Assembly (NCBI GenBank): GCA_900548005.1
Contig: URIZ01000002.1
Coordinates: 62,001-126,000 of the forward strand
Reading direction: 5' to 3'
DNA length: 64,000 nucleotides
From: an uncultured Eubacteriales bacterium
GTDB lineage: Bacteria; Bacillota; Clostridia; Christensenellales; CAG-917
How positions within the stretch are numbered: the stretch's first letter is position 1; every line of letters starts with the position of its first letter. The translations under genes were made by a program, and so were the position numbers. The notes under the pieces were generated by a model that saw only the letters and a program-made list of their open reading frames with translations, was not told the DNA's origin and made no database searches. This document shows positions 8,667-17,193 of the stretch, in pieces.

Positions 8667-8718
8667 AGGATGATACATCATTCTTTTGGTTGACGTATCA
8701 TCCTAAAATTAGTATAAT
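8667..8718 (+). promoter_or_regulatory. Promoter with inverted-repeat operator between the XRE gene and the 8786 gene
   Basis: The -35 TTGACG (8690-8695) and -10 TATAAT (8713-8718) are 17 bp apart. AGGATGATAC (8667-8676) and GTATCATCCT (8695-8704) are perfect inverted repeats. The right arm starts at the last base of the -35 and continues into the spacer, so a bound regulator would block polymerase. Confidence 0.65.
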
Positions 8719-8785
8719 AATGTTATAAAATCAATTTTTCTATGCAATTATGAACTACAAAACGATAATGCATATTTGAGTGTAT

Positions 8786-9199
8786 ATGAAAGCGATTGAA
8801 AATAAAAATTATAGCAAGTATGAAAACATACGTGAGATATTATCTTATGCGCTGGTTATTGTTTTAACAGTGCCTATTATTATAATTGCTATAATATATA
8901 CTCCTAAAGTTAATTCATATACTTATCGTAAAATTGATTATGGGATGGATATGAGTGAAGTGATTGACATTTTGGGAAAAAAATATGAGCTTGTAGAATC
9001 TTTTACTTTTTTAGATAATAATTGCGTTGTCCTTAGATGGATAAATTTAGTAGAAACGAAATATATAGCAGTTTCTTTTGTTAACGACAAAGTTGTTGCA
9101 AAAGCAAAAGGCAGTTTGAAGAACAAAAGCACTCGTGAGAGTGCTTTTGTTGCTTTTTTTTGTAATTTTCAATATTTTTTCACAGCGGAATTTTTGTAG
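8786..9199 (+). CDS. Unknown small membrane protein, C-terminus possibly extended by loss of its stop
   Basis: About 137 residues from ATG 8786 (a GTG at 8780 is also in frame). One transmembrane helix near the N-terminus (VIVLTVPIIIIAIIYT) is followed by an exported region with YGMDMSEVIDILGKKYELVE and YIAVSFVNDKVVAKAKG. This spacing resembles small SmpA/BamE-like or DUF3862-type folds, but I cannot assign a family. It is visibly more AT-rich than its neighbours and lacks a strong ribosome binding site. The last ~22 codons read straight through a terminator hairpin (9124-9149) and into the 3' end of folA, so the natural stop has probably been lost. Confidence 0.6.
   Translation: MKAIENKNYSKYENIREILSYALVIVLTVPIIIIAIIYTPKVNSYTYRKIDYGMDMSEVIDILGKKYELVESFTFLDNNCVVLRWINLVETKYIAVSFVNDKVVAKAKGSLKNKSTRESAFVAFFCNFQYFFTAEFL
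9124..9160. terminator. Bidirectional terminator between the 8786 gene and folA
   Basis: CAAAAGCACTC/GAGTGCTTTTG, 11-bp stem with a GTGA loop, then TTGCTTTTTTTT on the plus strand. On the minus strand it follows the folA stop. Confidence 0.8.
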
Positions 9200-9681
9200 G
9201 TGCAAAAGCGGATGGTGTAGCCGTTGTCGTCTATGGGATCGCTTTGCTCTGTGCAATGCCAGTTGGCAAGTTGGTCGAGATTGTCGTGGAAGACTTCCGC
9301 GCCGCCGTCCGCGTCCACTTTTGTGACGTATGCCGTTTCGCAGTAGGGCAGGAGCGTGTGATACATCATTGCGCCGCCCACAACGTAGACGTTGTCTTGG
9401 TCGTATTGCTTGATTGCGGCAAACAGCTCGTCAAGAGAGCGCACAAGGATATAACCCTTTGTGGTGGCGTCTTCGTCCGTGCCGTTTGGGTTGAGCACGA
9501 TGTTTACGCGGTTTTTGAGTGGCATGCCGCCCGGGAAAGACAAAAGGGTGTTGCTGCCCATAACCACGACTTTGCCGCGCGTATGTTCGACAAAATGGCG
9601 CATATCGGCTTTGAGATTGAACAGCAAGTCGTTTTTCTTGCCCAATCCCCATTTGTTGTCAACTGCAAATATTGTTTTCAT
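9169..9681 (-). CDS. folA: Dihydrofolate reductase
   Basis: Reduces dihydrofolate to tetrahydrofolate with NADPH, recycling the folate oxidised by thymidylate synthase. 170 residues. The N-terminal FAVDNKWGLGKKNDLLFNLKAD holds the Met20-loop equivalent and the active-site acid position. VVVMGSNTLLSFPGGMPLKNR is the NADPH-binding G-N/T-R region, and VYVVGGAMMYHTLLPYCE is the GG motif strand. It overlaps the last base of thyA, forming a thyA-folA operon. Confidence 0.94.
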   Translation of the reverse strand: MKTIFAVDNKWGLGKKNDLLFNLKADMRHFVEHTRGKVVVMGSNTLLSFPGGMPLKNRVNIVLNPNGTDEDATTKGYILVRSLDELFAAIKQYDQDNVYVVGGAMMYHTLLPYCETAYVTKVDADGGAEVFHDNLDQLANWHCTEQSDPIDDNGYTIRFCTYKNSAVKKY

Positions 9682-10511
9682 CAGATAGCCACTTCGATTT
9701 TTTTGTCGAGTTTTGTGTAGTTGTAGTCCACAAGCTCGAAGTCGTCCACGGTGAAGTCGTAGAAGTTTTTCACGTCCTTGTTCATTTTGAATGTTGGGGC
9801 GGGATATTGCGGATTTTTCAAAATCTCTTCCACGATAGGCACGTGTCTGTCATAGATGTGCGCGTCGCTTATCACGTGCACAAATTCGCCAACTTCCAGA
9901 CCGCTCACTTGCGCGAACATGTGAAGAAGCACTGCATATTGCACCACGTTCCAGTTGTTTGCGGTGAGAGTGTCCTGACTGCGCTGATTGAGAATGCCGT
10001 TGAGCTTGTTGCCCGTGACGTTGAAGGTCATGGAATAGGCGCAAGGGTAGAGATGCATCTCGTGCAAGTCTTGGAAGTTGTAGATGTTGGTGAGAATACG
10101 GCGGGAACTCGGATTGTTTTTCAAGTCGAAAAGAACCCTGTCCACTTGGTCGAATTCGCCTTCGGGGTATACGCTCTTGACGCCGAGCTGATAGCCGTAC
10201 GCTTTGCCGATCGAGCCTGTTTCGTCCGCCCAACTGTCCCAGATGTGAGAGTTGAGATCGTGCACGTTGTTGCTCTTTTTTTGCCAAATCCACAAAATCT
10301 CGTCTATTGCCGACTTGAAAGCGGTGCGGCGAAGGGTGATTATGGGAAATTCTTTTGACAAATCGTAGCGATTGACGATGCAAAACTTCTTTACGGTGTG
10401 CGCGGGAGTGCCGTCAAGCCAATGCGGACGGACGGGGAGATCTTGGTCGCTTATGCCGTTGTCGAGAATATCTCGGCAAGTGTTGATGAAAATTTGGTCT
10501 GCTATGCTCAT
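9681..10511 (-). CDS. thyA: Thymidylate synthase ThyA (phi3T/B. subtilis ThyA-like subtype)
   Basis: Methylates dUMP to dTMP using methylene-THF. 276 residues. Signature pieces are GISDQDLPVR, DGTPAHTV, LWIWQKKSNNVHDLN, IGKAYGYQLG, NNPSSRRILT and the catalytic Cys157 in LYPCAYSMTFNV, then QRSQDTLTANNWNVVQY and HVISDAHIYDRHV. The PCxY active-site context replaces the more common PPCH, as in the phage phi3T-like ThyA of B. subtilis. It is co-transcribed with folA, which recycles its folate product. Confidence 0.95.
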   Translation of the reverse strand: MSIADQIFINTCRDILDNGISDQDLPVRPHWLDGTPAHTVKKFCIVNRYDLSKEFPIITLRRTAFKSAIDEILWIWQKKSNNVHDLNSHIWDSWADETGSIGKAYGYQLGVKSVYPEGEFDQVDRVLFDLKNNPSSRRILTNIYNFQDLHEMHLYPCAYSMTFNVTGNKLNGILNQRSQDTLTANNWNVVQYAVLLHMFAQVSGLEVGEFVHVISDAHIYDRHVPIVEEILKNPQYPAPTFKMNKDVKNFYDFTVDDFELVDYNYTKLDKKIEVAI

Positions 10512-10561
10512 TTGCGTTTTCTATTGTTTCATTCGGCTTGATCTGCCGAAAGTGATGTGTG

Positions 10562-12322
10562 TTAGTCTTTGATGACAAGTTGCGCGTTGATCTTTCGCAT
10601 AAGGTCGATAGGCACTTTGATGACGCGTCTGTCGTAGGTGACAAGCCCGTTCATCTCTTGCTCGACGTCGCTGACTTCGGTGTATACGGTTGCCGAAAGA
10701 CCTTTGTCGATCTTTGGCACGATTGTCTTCATATACAGCCTTTCGATTGCTCTTGCAATCTTTTCGGGCTTTCTGTAAATGCGGTATCCGAATTGATTGT
10801 CGGGGGAGTACATGTGACCTTCCGTCTTGATTGCGTATCCGCCGAATTCGCTCAAAATGTAGCATCTATCGTCATTTCTCGGCACGAACAAGGGCTTGAA
10901 GTAGATGTGCAAGCTCTTTGTATCCGACGTGCCTTTGCCTTGATCGTTCCAGCCGCTGACCGAGTCGATAAGGCGAGTGGGGTCGATCTTTTTCATCTCT
11001 TTTGTGATGCGCACGGAGTCGAATTGTCCCCAGCCTTCGTTGAAAGGCACCCAAACGGCGAGCGATACCACGTTTTTGAGATGGTTCATCGTCACTTTAA
11101 GCTCTCTTTCAAACTCATCTCTGCCTTCCTTGTCGGCGCGAGCGAGCTTTTTGTAGCCTGCCTCGTTGTCGTCTTTGATGTGGTATTCAAACACTGTGGC
11201 GAGAAGTCCTATGTAGAAAAGATTGTATTTGCTGCCGCCGCTGACCATATCTTGCCACACGAGAATGCCTTCTTTGTCGCAATGGTAGTACCAACGCAAA
11301 GGCTCGATCTTGATATGCTTGCGAAGCATATTGAAGCCCATGGATTTGACCATCTTCACGTCCCATTCGAGAGCGGCGTTGGATGGCGGAGTGAGCATGC
11401 CGTCCGACCAATAACCTTGATCGAGAAGACCGGTGTGGAAGTAGGGTTTGTTGTTGAGCCCCATACGCTTGAAGCCCTTGGAGTCCGTCACCCAACTGAA
11501 CTTGCGCATGCCGAAGTAGGAGCGGACGATGTCGTTGCCCACTTTGAAAGCCACGTCGTAGAGTTTTGGATTTTCGGGAGACCAAAGCTCGTAGTTTTCA
11601 AGTTTGACAGAAGCGGTATCACCTGCAAATTGACCTGCAAACAGTGTGTTTTCGCCATCGAGAATGATGACGTCGACGGGGACGTTTGCGGATTTTTCAA
11701 ACTTGAAATTGATTGTATCGTCGTCGATATTCGGGACTATAGTGACGTCTTTGAGATAGACTTCGTCCATGCTTTCAAGCCACACGCTTTGCCAAATGCC
11801 CGATTGCGGAGTGTACCAAATGCCGCCCGGCTTGGACGATTGTTTTGCGTGGGTGTGATAGGAAGTGTCGCAAGGGTCTGTCACAACAAGCTCTATGACG
11901 TTTTCGCCCGCTTTTGCGATGCCCGATACGTCAAATTCAAAGGGGACGTAGCCGCCGATATGCTCGCCGATTGACACGCCGTTGAGCTTGACGGAGCAGA
12001 TCATATCTACAGCGTCAAAGTGTATCACCGTGTGCGCTTTCACAAAATCGGGCGCAAGATTGAACGAGCGGTGATAGTACAAAACGTCGTCAGGAGTCAC
12101 TCTCGTGCCTTCGGGAAGCCCCGACAAAAGAGATTCGGGAGAGAAGGGGACGAGAATTTTGCCTTGATATTGTCCGTCAAAAGCCTCGCTCTTGCGAAGG
12201 ATTGCATAATCCCATTCGCCGTTGAGCGTGACATAGCTGTTTCTTGCAAATTGCGGACGCGGATATTCGCTGAGCGGAATCGCGCCGACTTCAAAAGGTG
12301 TGCGAAGTCTTACTGTTTTCAT
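10562..12322 (-). CDS. Glycoside hydrolase family 2 enzyme (beta-galactosidase/beta-glucuronidase-like)
   Basis: 586 residues, the three-domain core without the extra C-terminal domains of LacZ. A sugar-binding jelly-roll (about 1-185, GEWDYAIL and YYHRSFNLAPDF) is followed by an immunoglobulin-like linker (about 190-275) and a TIM barrel (about 280-586). The predicted acid/base is Glu429 in FNEGWGQ and the nucleophile Glu492 in ILSEFGGY. There is no signal peptide, so it acts in the cytoplasm on imported oligosaccharides. Substrate specificity cannot be read from sequence. AAAGGAG precedes ATG 12322; the gene has its own promoter. Confidence 0.9.
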   Translation of the reverse strand: MKTVRLRTPFEVGAIPLSEYPRPQFARNSYVTLNGEWDYAILRKSEAFDGQYQGKILVPFSPESLLSGLPEGTRVTPDDVLYYHRSFNLAPDFVKAHTVIHFDAVDMICSVKLNGVSIGEHIGGYVPFEFDVSGIAKAGENVIELVVTDPCDTSYHTHAKQSSKPGGIWYTPQSGIWQSVWLESMDEVYLKDVTIVPNIDDDTINFKFEKSANVPVDVIILDGENTLFAGQFAGDTASVKLENYELWSPENPKLYDVAFKVGNDIVRSYFGMRKFSWVTDSKGFKRMGLNNKPYFHTGLLDQGYWSDGMLTPPSNAALEWDVKMVKSMGFNMLRKHIKIEPLRWYYHCDKEGILVWQDMVSGGSKYNLFYIGLLATVFEYHIKDDNEAGYKKLARADKEGRDEFERELKVTMNHLKNVVSLAVWVPFNEGWGQFDSVRITKEMKKIDPTRLIDSVSGWNDQGKGTSDTKSLHIYFKPLFVPRNDDRCYILSEFGGYAIKTEGHMYSPDNQFGYRIYRKPEKIARAIERLYMKTIVPKIDKGLSATVYTEVSDVEQEMNGLVTYDRRVIKVPIDLMRKINAQLVIKD

Positions 12323-12347
12323 AGTCTACTCCTTTATAATTTATATA

Positions 12348-12376
12348 AGTATATCACAATAACCGACACTCCACAA
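12348..12376 (-). promoter_or_regulatory. Promoter of the GH2 gene
   Basis: On the minus strand, -35 TTGTGG (12371-12376) and -10 TATACT (12348-12353) are 17 bp apart. Confidence 0.5.
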
Positions 12377-12475
12377 TACCAAAACGCAAAAAGTATTGTG
12401 AGATTTTCAAAATCGCAAGATATAATCCACTTTGTTTTTTTTTATTGAGAAAAATTCGTATGTTCGCAATATTTT

Positions 12476-12504
12476 TTGACTAAATTTGTCTTGCGTGCTA
12501 TACT
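12476..12504 (+). promoter_or_regulatory. Promoter of the YfcE-like gene
   Basis: The -35 TTGACT (12476-12481) and -10 TATACT (12499-12504) are 17 bp apart, with a TGC extended -10. Confidence 0.7.
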
Positions 12505-12530
12505 GAAAGCACAAAAAAGGAGACACGATT

Positions 12531-13088
12531 ATGCGAATTTACGTTGGCTCGGACTCTCACGGTTCAAGTCCCGATATAGACAAGTTTTTCTCGATTGTCG
12601 ATGAGTATAGGCTCACTCATCCCGACACCAAAGCGGTGCTTTTGGGCGATATATACAATCATGGTCCGCGCAATCCGCTGCCCAACGGATACGCACCCAT
12701 GAAAGTTGCCGAGCGACTCAACGCCGAAAAGGACTATATCACCGTCATACAAGGCAATTGTGACAGTGAAGTCGATCAAATGATAAGCGATTTTGAGATA
12801 AAACACGACTTTTTCATGCAATGGGGCGCACGAAGACTGTATTTCACGCACGGACACAAATGCAATCCCGATTTGCCGCTCAAAGACGCAACAAAGGGCG
12901 ACATCGTTTTCTACGGCCATTTTCACAGAGCCGCCGTTGAAGAAGTTGACGGCGTGATATACGTTTGCGTGGGCGCACTAGGCATGCCAAAGCCCGACAC
13001 CGTCCGCTCCTATGCAATCGTTGACGAGCATGAAGTGACGATAAAAGCACTCGAAACAGGCGATATTATTTTCCGCTTCGACATCTGA
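12531..13088 (+). CDS. yfcE: YfcE-type metallophosphoesterase
   Basis: Calcineurin-like phosphodiesterase, 185 residues. Metal ligands are visible in order: SDSHGS (8-10), LLGDIYNHGP, GNCDSEVD, FTHGHKCNP and YGHFHRAAV, the full YfcE/MJ0936 signature. It is a cytoplasmic enzyme; the physiological phosphodiester substrate is unknown for the family. It stands alone with its own promoter and a good terminator (13190-13225). Confidence 0.92.
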   Translation: MRIYVGSDSHGSSPDIDKFFSIVDEYRLTHPDTKAVLLGDIYNHGPRNPLPNGYAPMKVAERLNAEKDYITVIQGNCDSEVDQMISDFEIKHDFFMQWGARRLYFTHGHKCNPDLPLKDATKGDIVFYGHFHRAAVEEVDGVIYVCVGALGMPKPDTVRSYAIVDEHEVTIKALETGDIIFRFDI

Positions 13089-13189
13089 TTTTTGCATGGT
13101 TCAAGCAAAATGCGGTGGTTGAAATTGCAATAATAGCCGAGTTTTGCCACCCCGGTCGCAATTTTGAAAAAAATCAATTAAGCAGATTA

Positions 13190-13225
13190 GAACACCGAAA
13201 AAAACGCGGTGTTCTTTCTTTTTCT
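13190..13225 (+). terminator. Terminator of the yfcE-like gene
   Basis: GAACACCG/CGGTGTTC stem (13190-13197 with 13207-13214), then TTTCTTTTTCT. Confidence 0.8.
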
Positions 13226-13289
13226 CGTTACTGTTTTTTACAGAGTATTTTTAAAAAAAATTTACGATTGCGGTTTCCGTTTAGAAACG

Positions 13290-13315
13290 AAAACCCCGAA
13301 AAAATTCGGGGTTTT
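13290..13315 (-). terminator. Terminator of the tldD-tldE operon
   Basis: AAAACCCCGAA/TTCGGGGTTTT, 11-bp stem with a 4-nt loop and a T-rich tail on the minus strand. Confidence 0.8.
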
Positions 13316-13342
13316 CTGAAAGTGTTTTTTTGCAAATTCAAG

Positions 13343-14620
13343 TCATTCGACGCCCGCTACGCTGACGTTTTCAAATTTTGCCGCATAAGGTCCTTCATAG
13401 CCTGCGGATACGTATCTGTCTTGTGAGAAGACGACGTTTTGTTGCGCTTCTATGAGATTACCGTTGACCGAGCCGCCGGTAACCGGGGTGATTTTGCCGT
13501 CTTTGACGAGATATGCAAGTCTTATTTCGCCGCCGAAATGTCCCGACATTGCGTCCGTTTGGAAATCGGAGAACGTAACTGCAACAAGACAAGGTTTCTT
13601 TTTCATATCTTCAAACGATTCGCTTCCTTGATTGTCGCATCTGGTCTTTGAAAAGTTGCCCGTAGGTTTTAGACCGAGATAGCGGCAAAACGGCGTGCTT
13701 CCGTGAATCGCGGTGAGTTTGCCGTCTTTTATGATTTGCAAATCTTTCATTCTGATGCCGTCAGAGTTGAACGGGGCTGTTGCAACGAGCGTCAAATCCA
13801 CTTTGTCTTTCTTTGCGTCGTTTTGTACGTCGTCGCCGATGTTCCAAGACGAATAATGCGGATAAATCATATCCGCCGCCGATTTTTCGGTGTAATACGT
13901 CATTATTTCGGCAAGATTGTCCGCACAAATAACAACGTCGTATTTTCCGCTCTTCAACGTCTTTTTAGCGCGCGCTCTGTCGTATGCGTAATCGAGATAT
14001 TGCTTCACGCCTTCCTTTATCGCGTCAACGTTTACGTCGTCGTATTGATATTGATTGATAAGTTCGACGTCTTCGGGCTCTTTGCATTGAACGACATAGT
14101 CGCCTTTGCACACTGCATCGGTGAATGACACGTCCGTGCCGTTTGAAGACACCACACGCTTGAAGTATCTGTGGCAGAACACTTCGGTTGAATTGATATA
14201 CGCGTGCTCGTTTGTGTCGGCAGAGAAGATTGCCGCCGCCATTTTGCCGGCACTTTCCGCAAGCGGTTTTTCGGTGAGTTCGTTCTTTTTGCAAACACAT
14301 TCGGACGTTTCCTTTTCGGGATCGTCGTAGTCGGGATTCATAGCAAATTGCGCGGCGTAGTACGCGCTTTCTATTTCCGCCTTTATTTCTTGTTCGGTCA
14401 TAGACGCAATGACGTTTGCGCCCATACTGCCAGAGAGTTTTTTGCCGTCTTTTTCGCTTTCGCGTACGACGGTCACGACAAATTTGTGCGTGTCTTTTAT
14501 TCTTCTCGTGTCAAGTTGATGCTTGACGAAGAAAAGTTCGGCGGATTCTTCTTTTACTTCGTTTATTCTCCAACGGTTTATACCGCATTCGGAGAGAATT
14601 TTCTTTATTTTTTCAATCAT
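13343..14620 (-). CDS. tldE: TldE/PmbA family protein
   Basis: 425 residues. Partner subunit of the TldD/TldE metalloprotease, which trims peptides such as modified antibacterial precursors and antitoxins. Characteristic segments are GSMGANVIASMTEQEI, STEVFCHRYFKR and GKYDVVICADNLAE, with the C-terminal GGSVNGNLIEAQQNVVFSQD. As expected for TldE it has no HExxxH motif; the metal site is in TldD. It lies 11 nt downstream of tldD in the same operon. No peptide precursor gene is nearby. Confidence 0.88.
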   Translation of the reverse strand: MIEKIKKILSECGINRWRINEVKEESAELFFVKHQLDTRRIKDTHKFVVTVVRESEKDGKKLSGSMGANVIASMTEQEIKAEIESAYYAAQFAMNPDYDDPEKETSECVCKKNELTEKPLAESAGKMAAAIFSADTNEHAYINSTEVFCHRYFKRVVSSNGTDVSFTDAVCKGDYVVQCKEPEDVELINQYQYDDVNVDAIKEGVKQYLDYAYDRARAKKTLKSGKYDVVICADNLAEIMTYYTEKSAADMIYPHYSSWNIGDDVQNDAKKDKVDLTLVATAPFNSDGIRMKDLQIIKDGKLTAIHGSTPFCRYLGLKPTGNFSKTRCDNQGSESFEDMKKKPCLVAVTFSDFQTDAMSGHFGGEIRLAYLVKDGKITPVTGGSVNGNLIEAQQNVVFSQDRYVSAGYEGPYAAKFENVSVAGVE

Positions 14621-14631
14621 ATCAGTGCTCC

Positions 14632-16050
14632 TTATCCAAGTCTTATGCGAGCCTTCATATACGGGCCGCCGTCAGAGACTTTCACCCATTCTTTGTAGCC
14701 TTTTCCGCAATAGCCGCCGCCGCAGGTGACGAGTTGTCCGCTCATCATTGACACCGATTTGAGAAGGTCGGGAACGTATCCCGTGAGAACGATAGGTGAG
14801 AAGATTTTTCCTGTGAGTTTGCCGTCTTTTATTTCTCTTGCCGTGGTTACCATGCATTGAATACCCCAGTTTTTCGGGTCTTCCATGCCGCTTGACGGAG
14901 ATTCGAGCAGGAAGCCGTATTTGATTGACGCAATCATTTCGTTAAGAGTGACGTTTTGTGCCGCGCCTTCGAAATACGTGTTGGTCATTCTCGTATACAC
15001 TTTGCGCTCGTAACTTTCACGTCTGCCGTTGCCCGTCGGTTTTACGCCGAGTCTTGCAGCGGAGAGTGCGTCGCACATACCTTTTTTGAGAATACCGCCG
15101 TTTATAACGACCGTGTCGCTCGTTAGCGTTCCTTCGTCGTCGAACCACATCGTTGCAGAGTCGTCAACCGCGTTGCCGTCGTGCATAGTCACAAGATCGC
15201 TTGCGACTCTTTCATCGATAAAGGACGCGGCAAGTGCTCTGTCTTTGACGAACATATCCATTTCCACGCCGTGCCCGAACGCTTCGTGAACAATCATACC
15301 CGTGGTGTCGGGATCGCAAATGCAGTCGTATTCGCCGGGGATCATCTGTTCGCTAGAAAGAAGTTCGATAGCCTTGTTTGCGACTTCGGTTGCAAATTCT
15401 TCCATTCTGTCGAGAATTTCCGCTCCGCCGAGTTGAGAGAACCCTTTATACGCGTCTTTGACTTCTTCGCCGCGAAGCGCAAGCGCAACGATTGCGCCGT
15501 TTGTCCACATAACCGTCTGATCAAGGTCGCGATTTTCGGAGATGAAAAGTTTTCTGAATTTTCTGTACGATACGTTGACCATTGCGTCGAGAACGCCGTC
15601 CACGCTCAAAGTTTTGTTGCGGATGGAGTCGAGTCTTTCGAGAATTTTTTCGTCGCCGAGTTCGCGCGGGTCGATTGCGTATCCCGAAACTTTTTTGAGA
15701 GTTGCCGTCTCGTCGCTCGGAATAGGGGTGGGAAGCGGTTTGATTCCGTCGGGGACGTTTGCGGTTTGATGTGCGATACGTTCGTCGATTGTTTTGACGA
15801 TTTCGGGGATTTTTTCTTCCGAAAACTCGTTGAAAGAGTATTCGGCGCAACCGATTTGGTCAAAAACTCGCACCACGTAGCCCGAGCCGCCGCCTAGACC
15901 TACGTTGTTTATTCTTTTGCCTGCGCGATTTATTCTCCACGCGCGGCTGTCGTCCTGCACGGCAAGCACGGAAGCATACGCGTATTTTTTGCGAAGTTCC
16001 GACACGAGATTTTTGAGTGCAGGCTTGACAATGTCAAGTTTTTCAAACAT
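14632..16050 (-). CDS. tldD: TldD family metalloprotease subunit
   Basis: 472 residues with the zinc motif HEAFGHG (His255, Glu256, His260), the HExxxH of the TldD fold. Other family segments are GGGSGYVVRVFD, PGEYDCICDPDTTGMI, CGGGYCGKGYK and the ARLGVKPTGNGRRESY region. It forms a heterodimer with TldE; the substrate enters the central cavity and is degraded processively. First gene of the operon, preceded by AAAGGAG and a consensus promoter. Confidence 0.93.
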   Translation of the reverse strand: MFEKLDIVKPALKNLVSELRKKYAYASVLAVQDDSRAWRINRAGKRINNVGLGGGSGYVVRVFDQIGCAEYSFNEFSEEKIPEIVKTIDERIAHQTANVPDGIKPLPTPIPSDETATLKKVSGYAIDPRELGDEKILERLDSIRNKTLSVDGVLDAMVNVSYRKFRKLFISENRDLDQTVMWTNGAIVALALRGEEVKDAYKGFSQLGGAEILDRMEEFATEVANKAIELLSSEQMIPGEYDCICDPDTTGMIVHEAFGHGVEMDMFVKDRALAASFIDERVASDLVTMHDGNAVDDSATMWFDDEGTLTSDTVVINGGILKKGMCDALSAARLGVKPTGNGRRESYERKVYTRMTNTYFEGAAQNVTLNEMIASIKYGFLLESPSSGMEDPKNWGIQCMVTTAREIKDGKLTGKIFSPIVLTGYVPDLLKSVSMMSGQLVTCGGGYCGKGYKEWVKVSDGGPYMKARIRLG

Positions 16051-16104
16051 ATTTTTGCTCCTTTATAGAAATTGCGCACTTGTGCGCTTCTCTTTTACGT
16101 TTAT

Positions 16105-16133
16105 ATTATCGACCCGTATCGAACATTTGTCAA
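16105..16133 (-). promoter_or_regulatory. Promoter of tldDE
   Basis: On the minus strand, -35 TTGACA (16128-16133) and -10 GATAAT (16105-16110) are 17 bp apart. A 9-bp inverted repeat (AATATGAAA/TTTCATATT, 16159-16180) lies just upstream and could be a regulator site. Confidence 0.6.
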
Positions 16134-16271
16134 CCTTTGCGCGCACGATAATTTATAGAATATGAAAAATATTTCATATTGTCATGCGACTTATTCGGTT
16201 TTCCGCATTAAATCAAAATAGACCGAACTTGTACGGTGTAGTCTAATTTGCAGTTAGGCGTATTTTGGTAT

Positions 16272-16297
16272 AAAAAAAGCACCGTACGGTGCTTTTT
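16272..16297 (-). terminator. Terminator of the glycerophosphodiesterase gene
   Basis: Perfect palindrome GCACCGTACGGTGC flanked by A- and T-runs; works for the minus-strand gene ending at 16308. Confidence 0.8.
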
Positions 16298-16307
16298 CCG
16301 TTTGCCG

Positions 16308-17123
16308 TTATTTATTGCAGGGGAGATTTTTATCGGGGCATCGGAAGGGCATGAATTTGCCGCAAAGCTCGTTCATAAGAGCGATGTCCAAGTCTTCGAA
16401 TATGACGTTGTTGGCGTATTTCTTTGCCGACTCGATCGTTTCGTCCGATTTGACCGTCCACATAAGGATAGGCAGTTTTTTGCCCCATTTGAGCAGCCAT
16501 TTGTTTTCTGAAAGGGAAGGAGAGCAAGCTCTTGCGTCGTATGCGATGAAATCGGGGCGTGTGAGCTTGCAGACAAACATCTTGCCCATAAAGTCGGAGG
16601 GGAACCATCTGAGATGTTTCAGGTCGGGAGAGCACCAAGTGCAAAGCTCGCCCACGGGGTAGTCGCTGTGACGTTTTGCATAAAGCACCGCGCCGAAGTC
16701 GAAAGATTGAAGGGCGATGTTGCCTTTGTAGTCCACTTCTTTGAGCGTCTTTATCGTTTCGCGCGCGATGCGGTGATTGAAGGGATTGATGCCTTTTATC
16801 TCGCACAAGATGCCCACTTTGCCGTCTACAAGAGCGAGAAATTCTTTGAAAGTGGGGATTGTGTATTCGGTGTTTGCGAGCGGATATTTTTTGAGTTCTT
16901 CAAGATTGCAGTCCTTCACGAGCTTGTCTATGCCGCAAACGCGTTTGAGATTGTCGTCGTGAAAAACCACCACGTGACCGTCTTTTGTGACGTGGACGTC
17001 AATCTCGATATTGAAGTTGTTGTCGATGGCAAGTTGGTATGCCGGCATGCTGTTTTCGGGAAATTCTTCGTTGTGAAGCCCGCGATGCGCGATAGGTCTT
17101 GCAAAAAGCCATTGAAAATTCAT
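16308..17123 (-). CDS. Glycerophosphodiester phosphodiesterase
   Basis: GDPD (GlpQ/UgpQ-type) enzyme hydrolysing glycerophosphodiesters from phospholipid turnover to glycerol-3-phosphate and an alcohol. 271 residues with the catalytic AHRG (12-15), the metal ligands ENSMPAY and IEIDVHVTKDGHVVVFHDD (Glu40, Asp42, His55) and CEIKG. There is no signal peptide, so the cytoplasmic UgpQ-like form is likely. Transcribed divergently from lepA through an overlapping promoter pair. Confidence 0.92.
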   Translation of the reverse strand: MNFQWLFARPIAHRGLHNEEFPENSMPAYQLAIDNNFNIEIDVHVTKDGHVVVFHDDNLKRVCGIDKLVKDCNLEELKKYPLANTEYTIPTFKEFLALVDGKVGILCEIKGINPFNHRIARETIKTLKEVDYKGNIALQSFDFGAVLYAKRHSDYPVGELCTWCSPDLKHLRWFPSDFMGKMFVCKLTRPDFIAYDARACSPSLSENKWLLKWGKKLPILMWTVKSDETIESAKKYANNVIFEDLDIALMNELCGKFMPFRCPDKNLPCNK

Positions 17124-17155
17124 ATCTTTTCCCCTCGATTTTGTATTTTATTTTC

Positions 17156-17193
17156 TTGACTAAAATTTTATATTTCTATTATAATAAAGTCAA
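17156..17193. promoter_or_regulatory. Overlapping face-to-face promoters of lepA (+) and the GDPD gene (-)
   Basis: Plus strand: TTGACT (17156-17161), 18 bp, TATAAT (17180-17185). Minus strand: TTGACT (as AGTCAA, 17188-17193), 17 bp, TAAAAT (as ATTTTA, 17165-17170). The two promoters occupy the same 38 bp on opposite strands, so polymerases must exclude each other. The 17194-17440 stretch that follows is a ~250-nt untranslated leader for lepA; I see no other gene in it. Confidence 0.65.

Noticed and set aside
10559..11974. 471-residue plus-strand frame opposite the GH2 gene
   Set aside because: Antisense shadow; the minus-strand product has a complete GH2 fold with catalytic residues.
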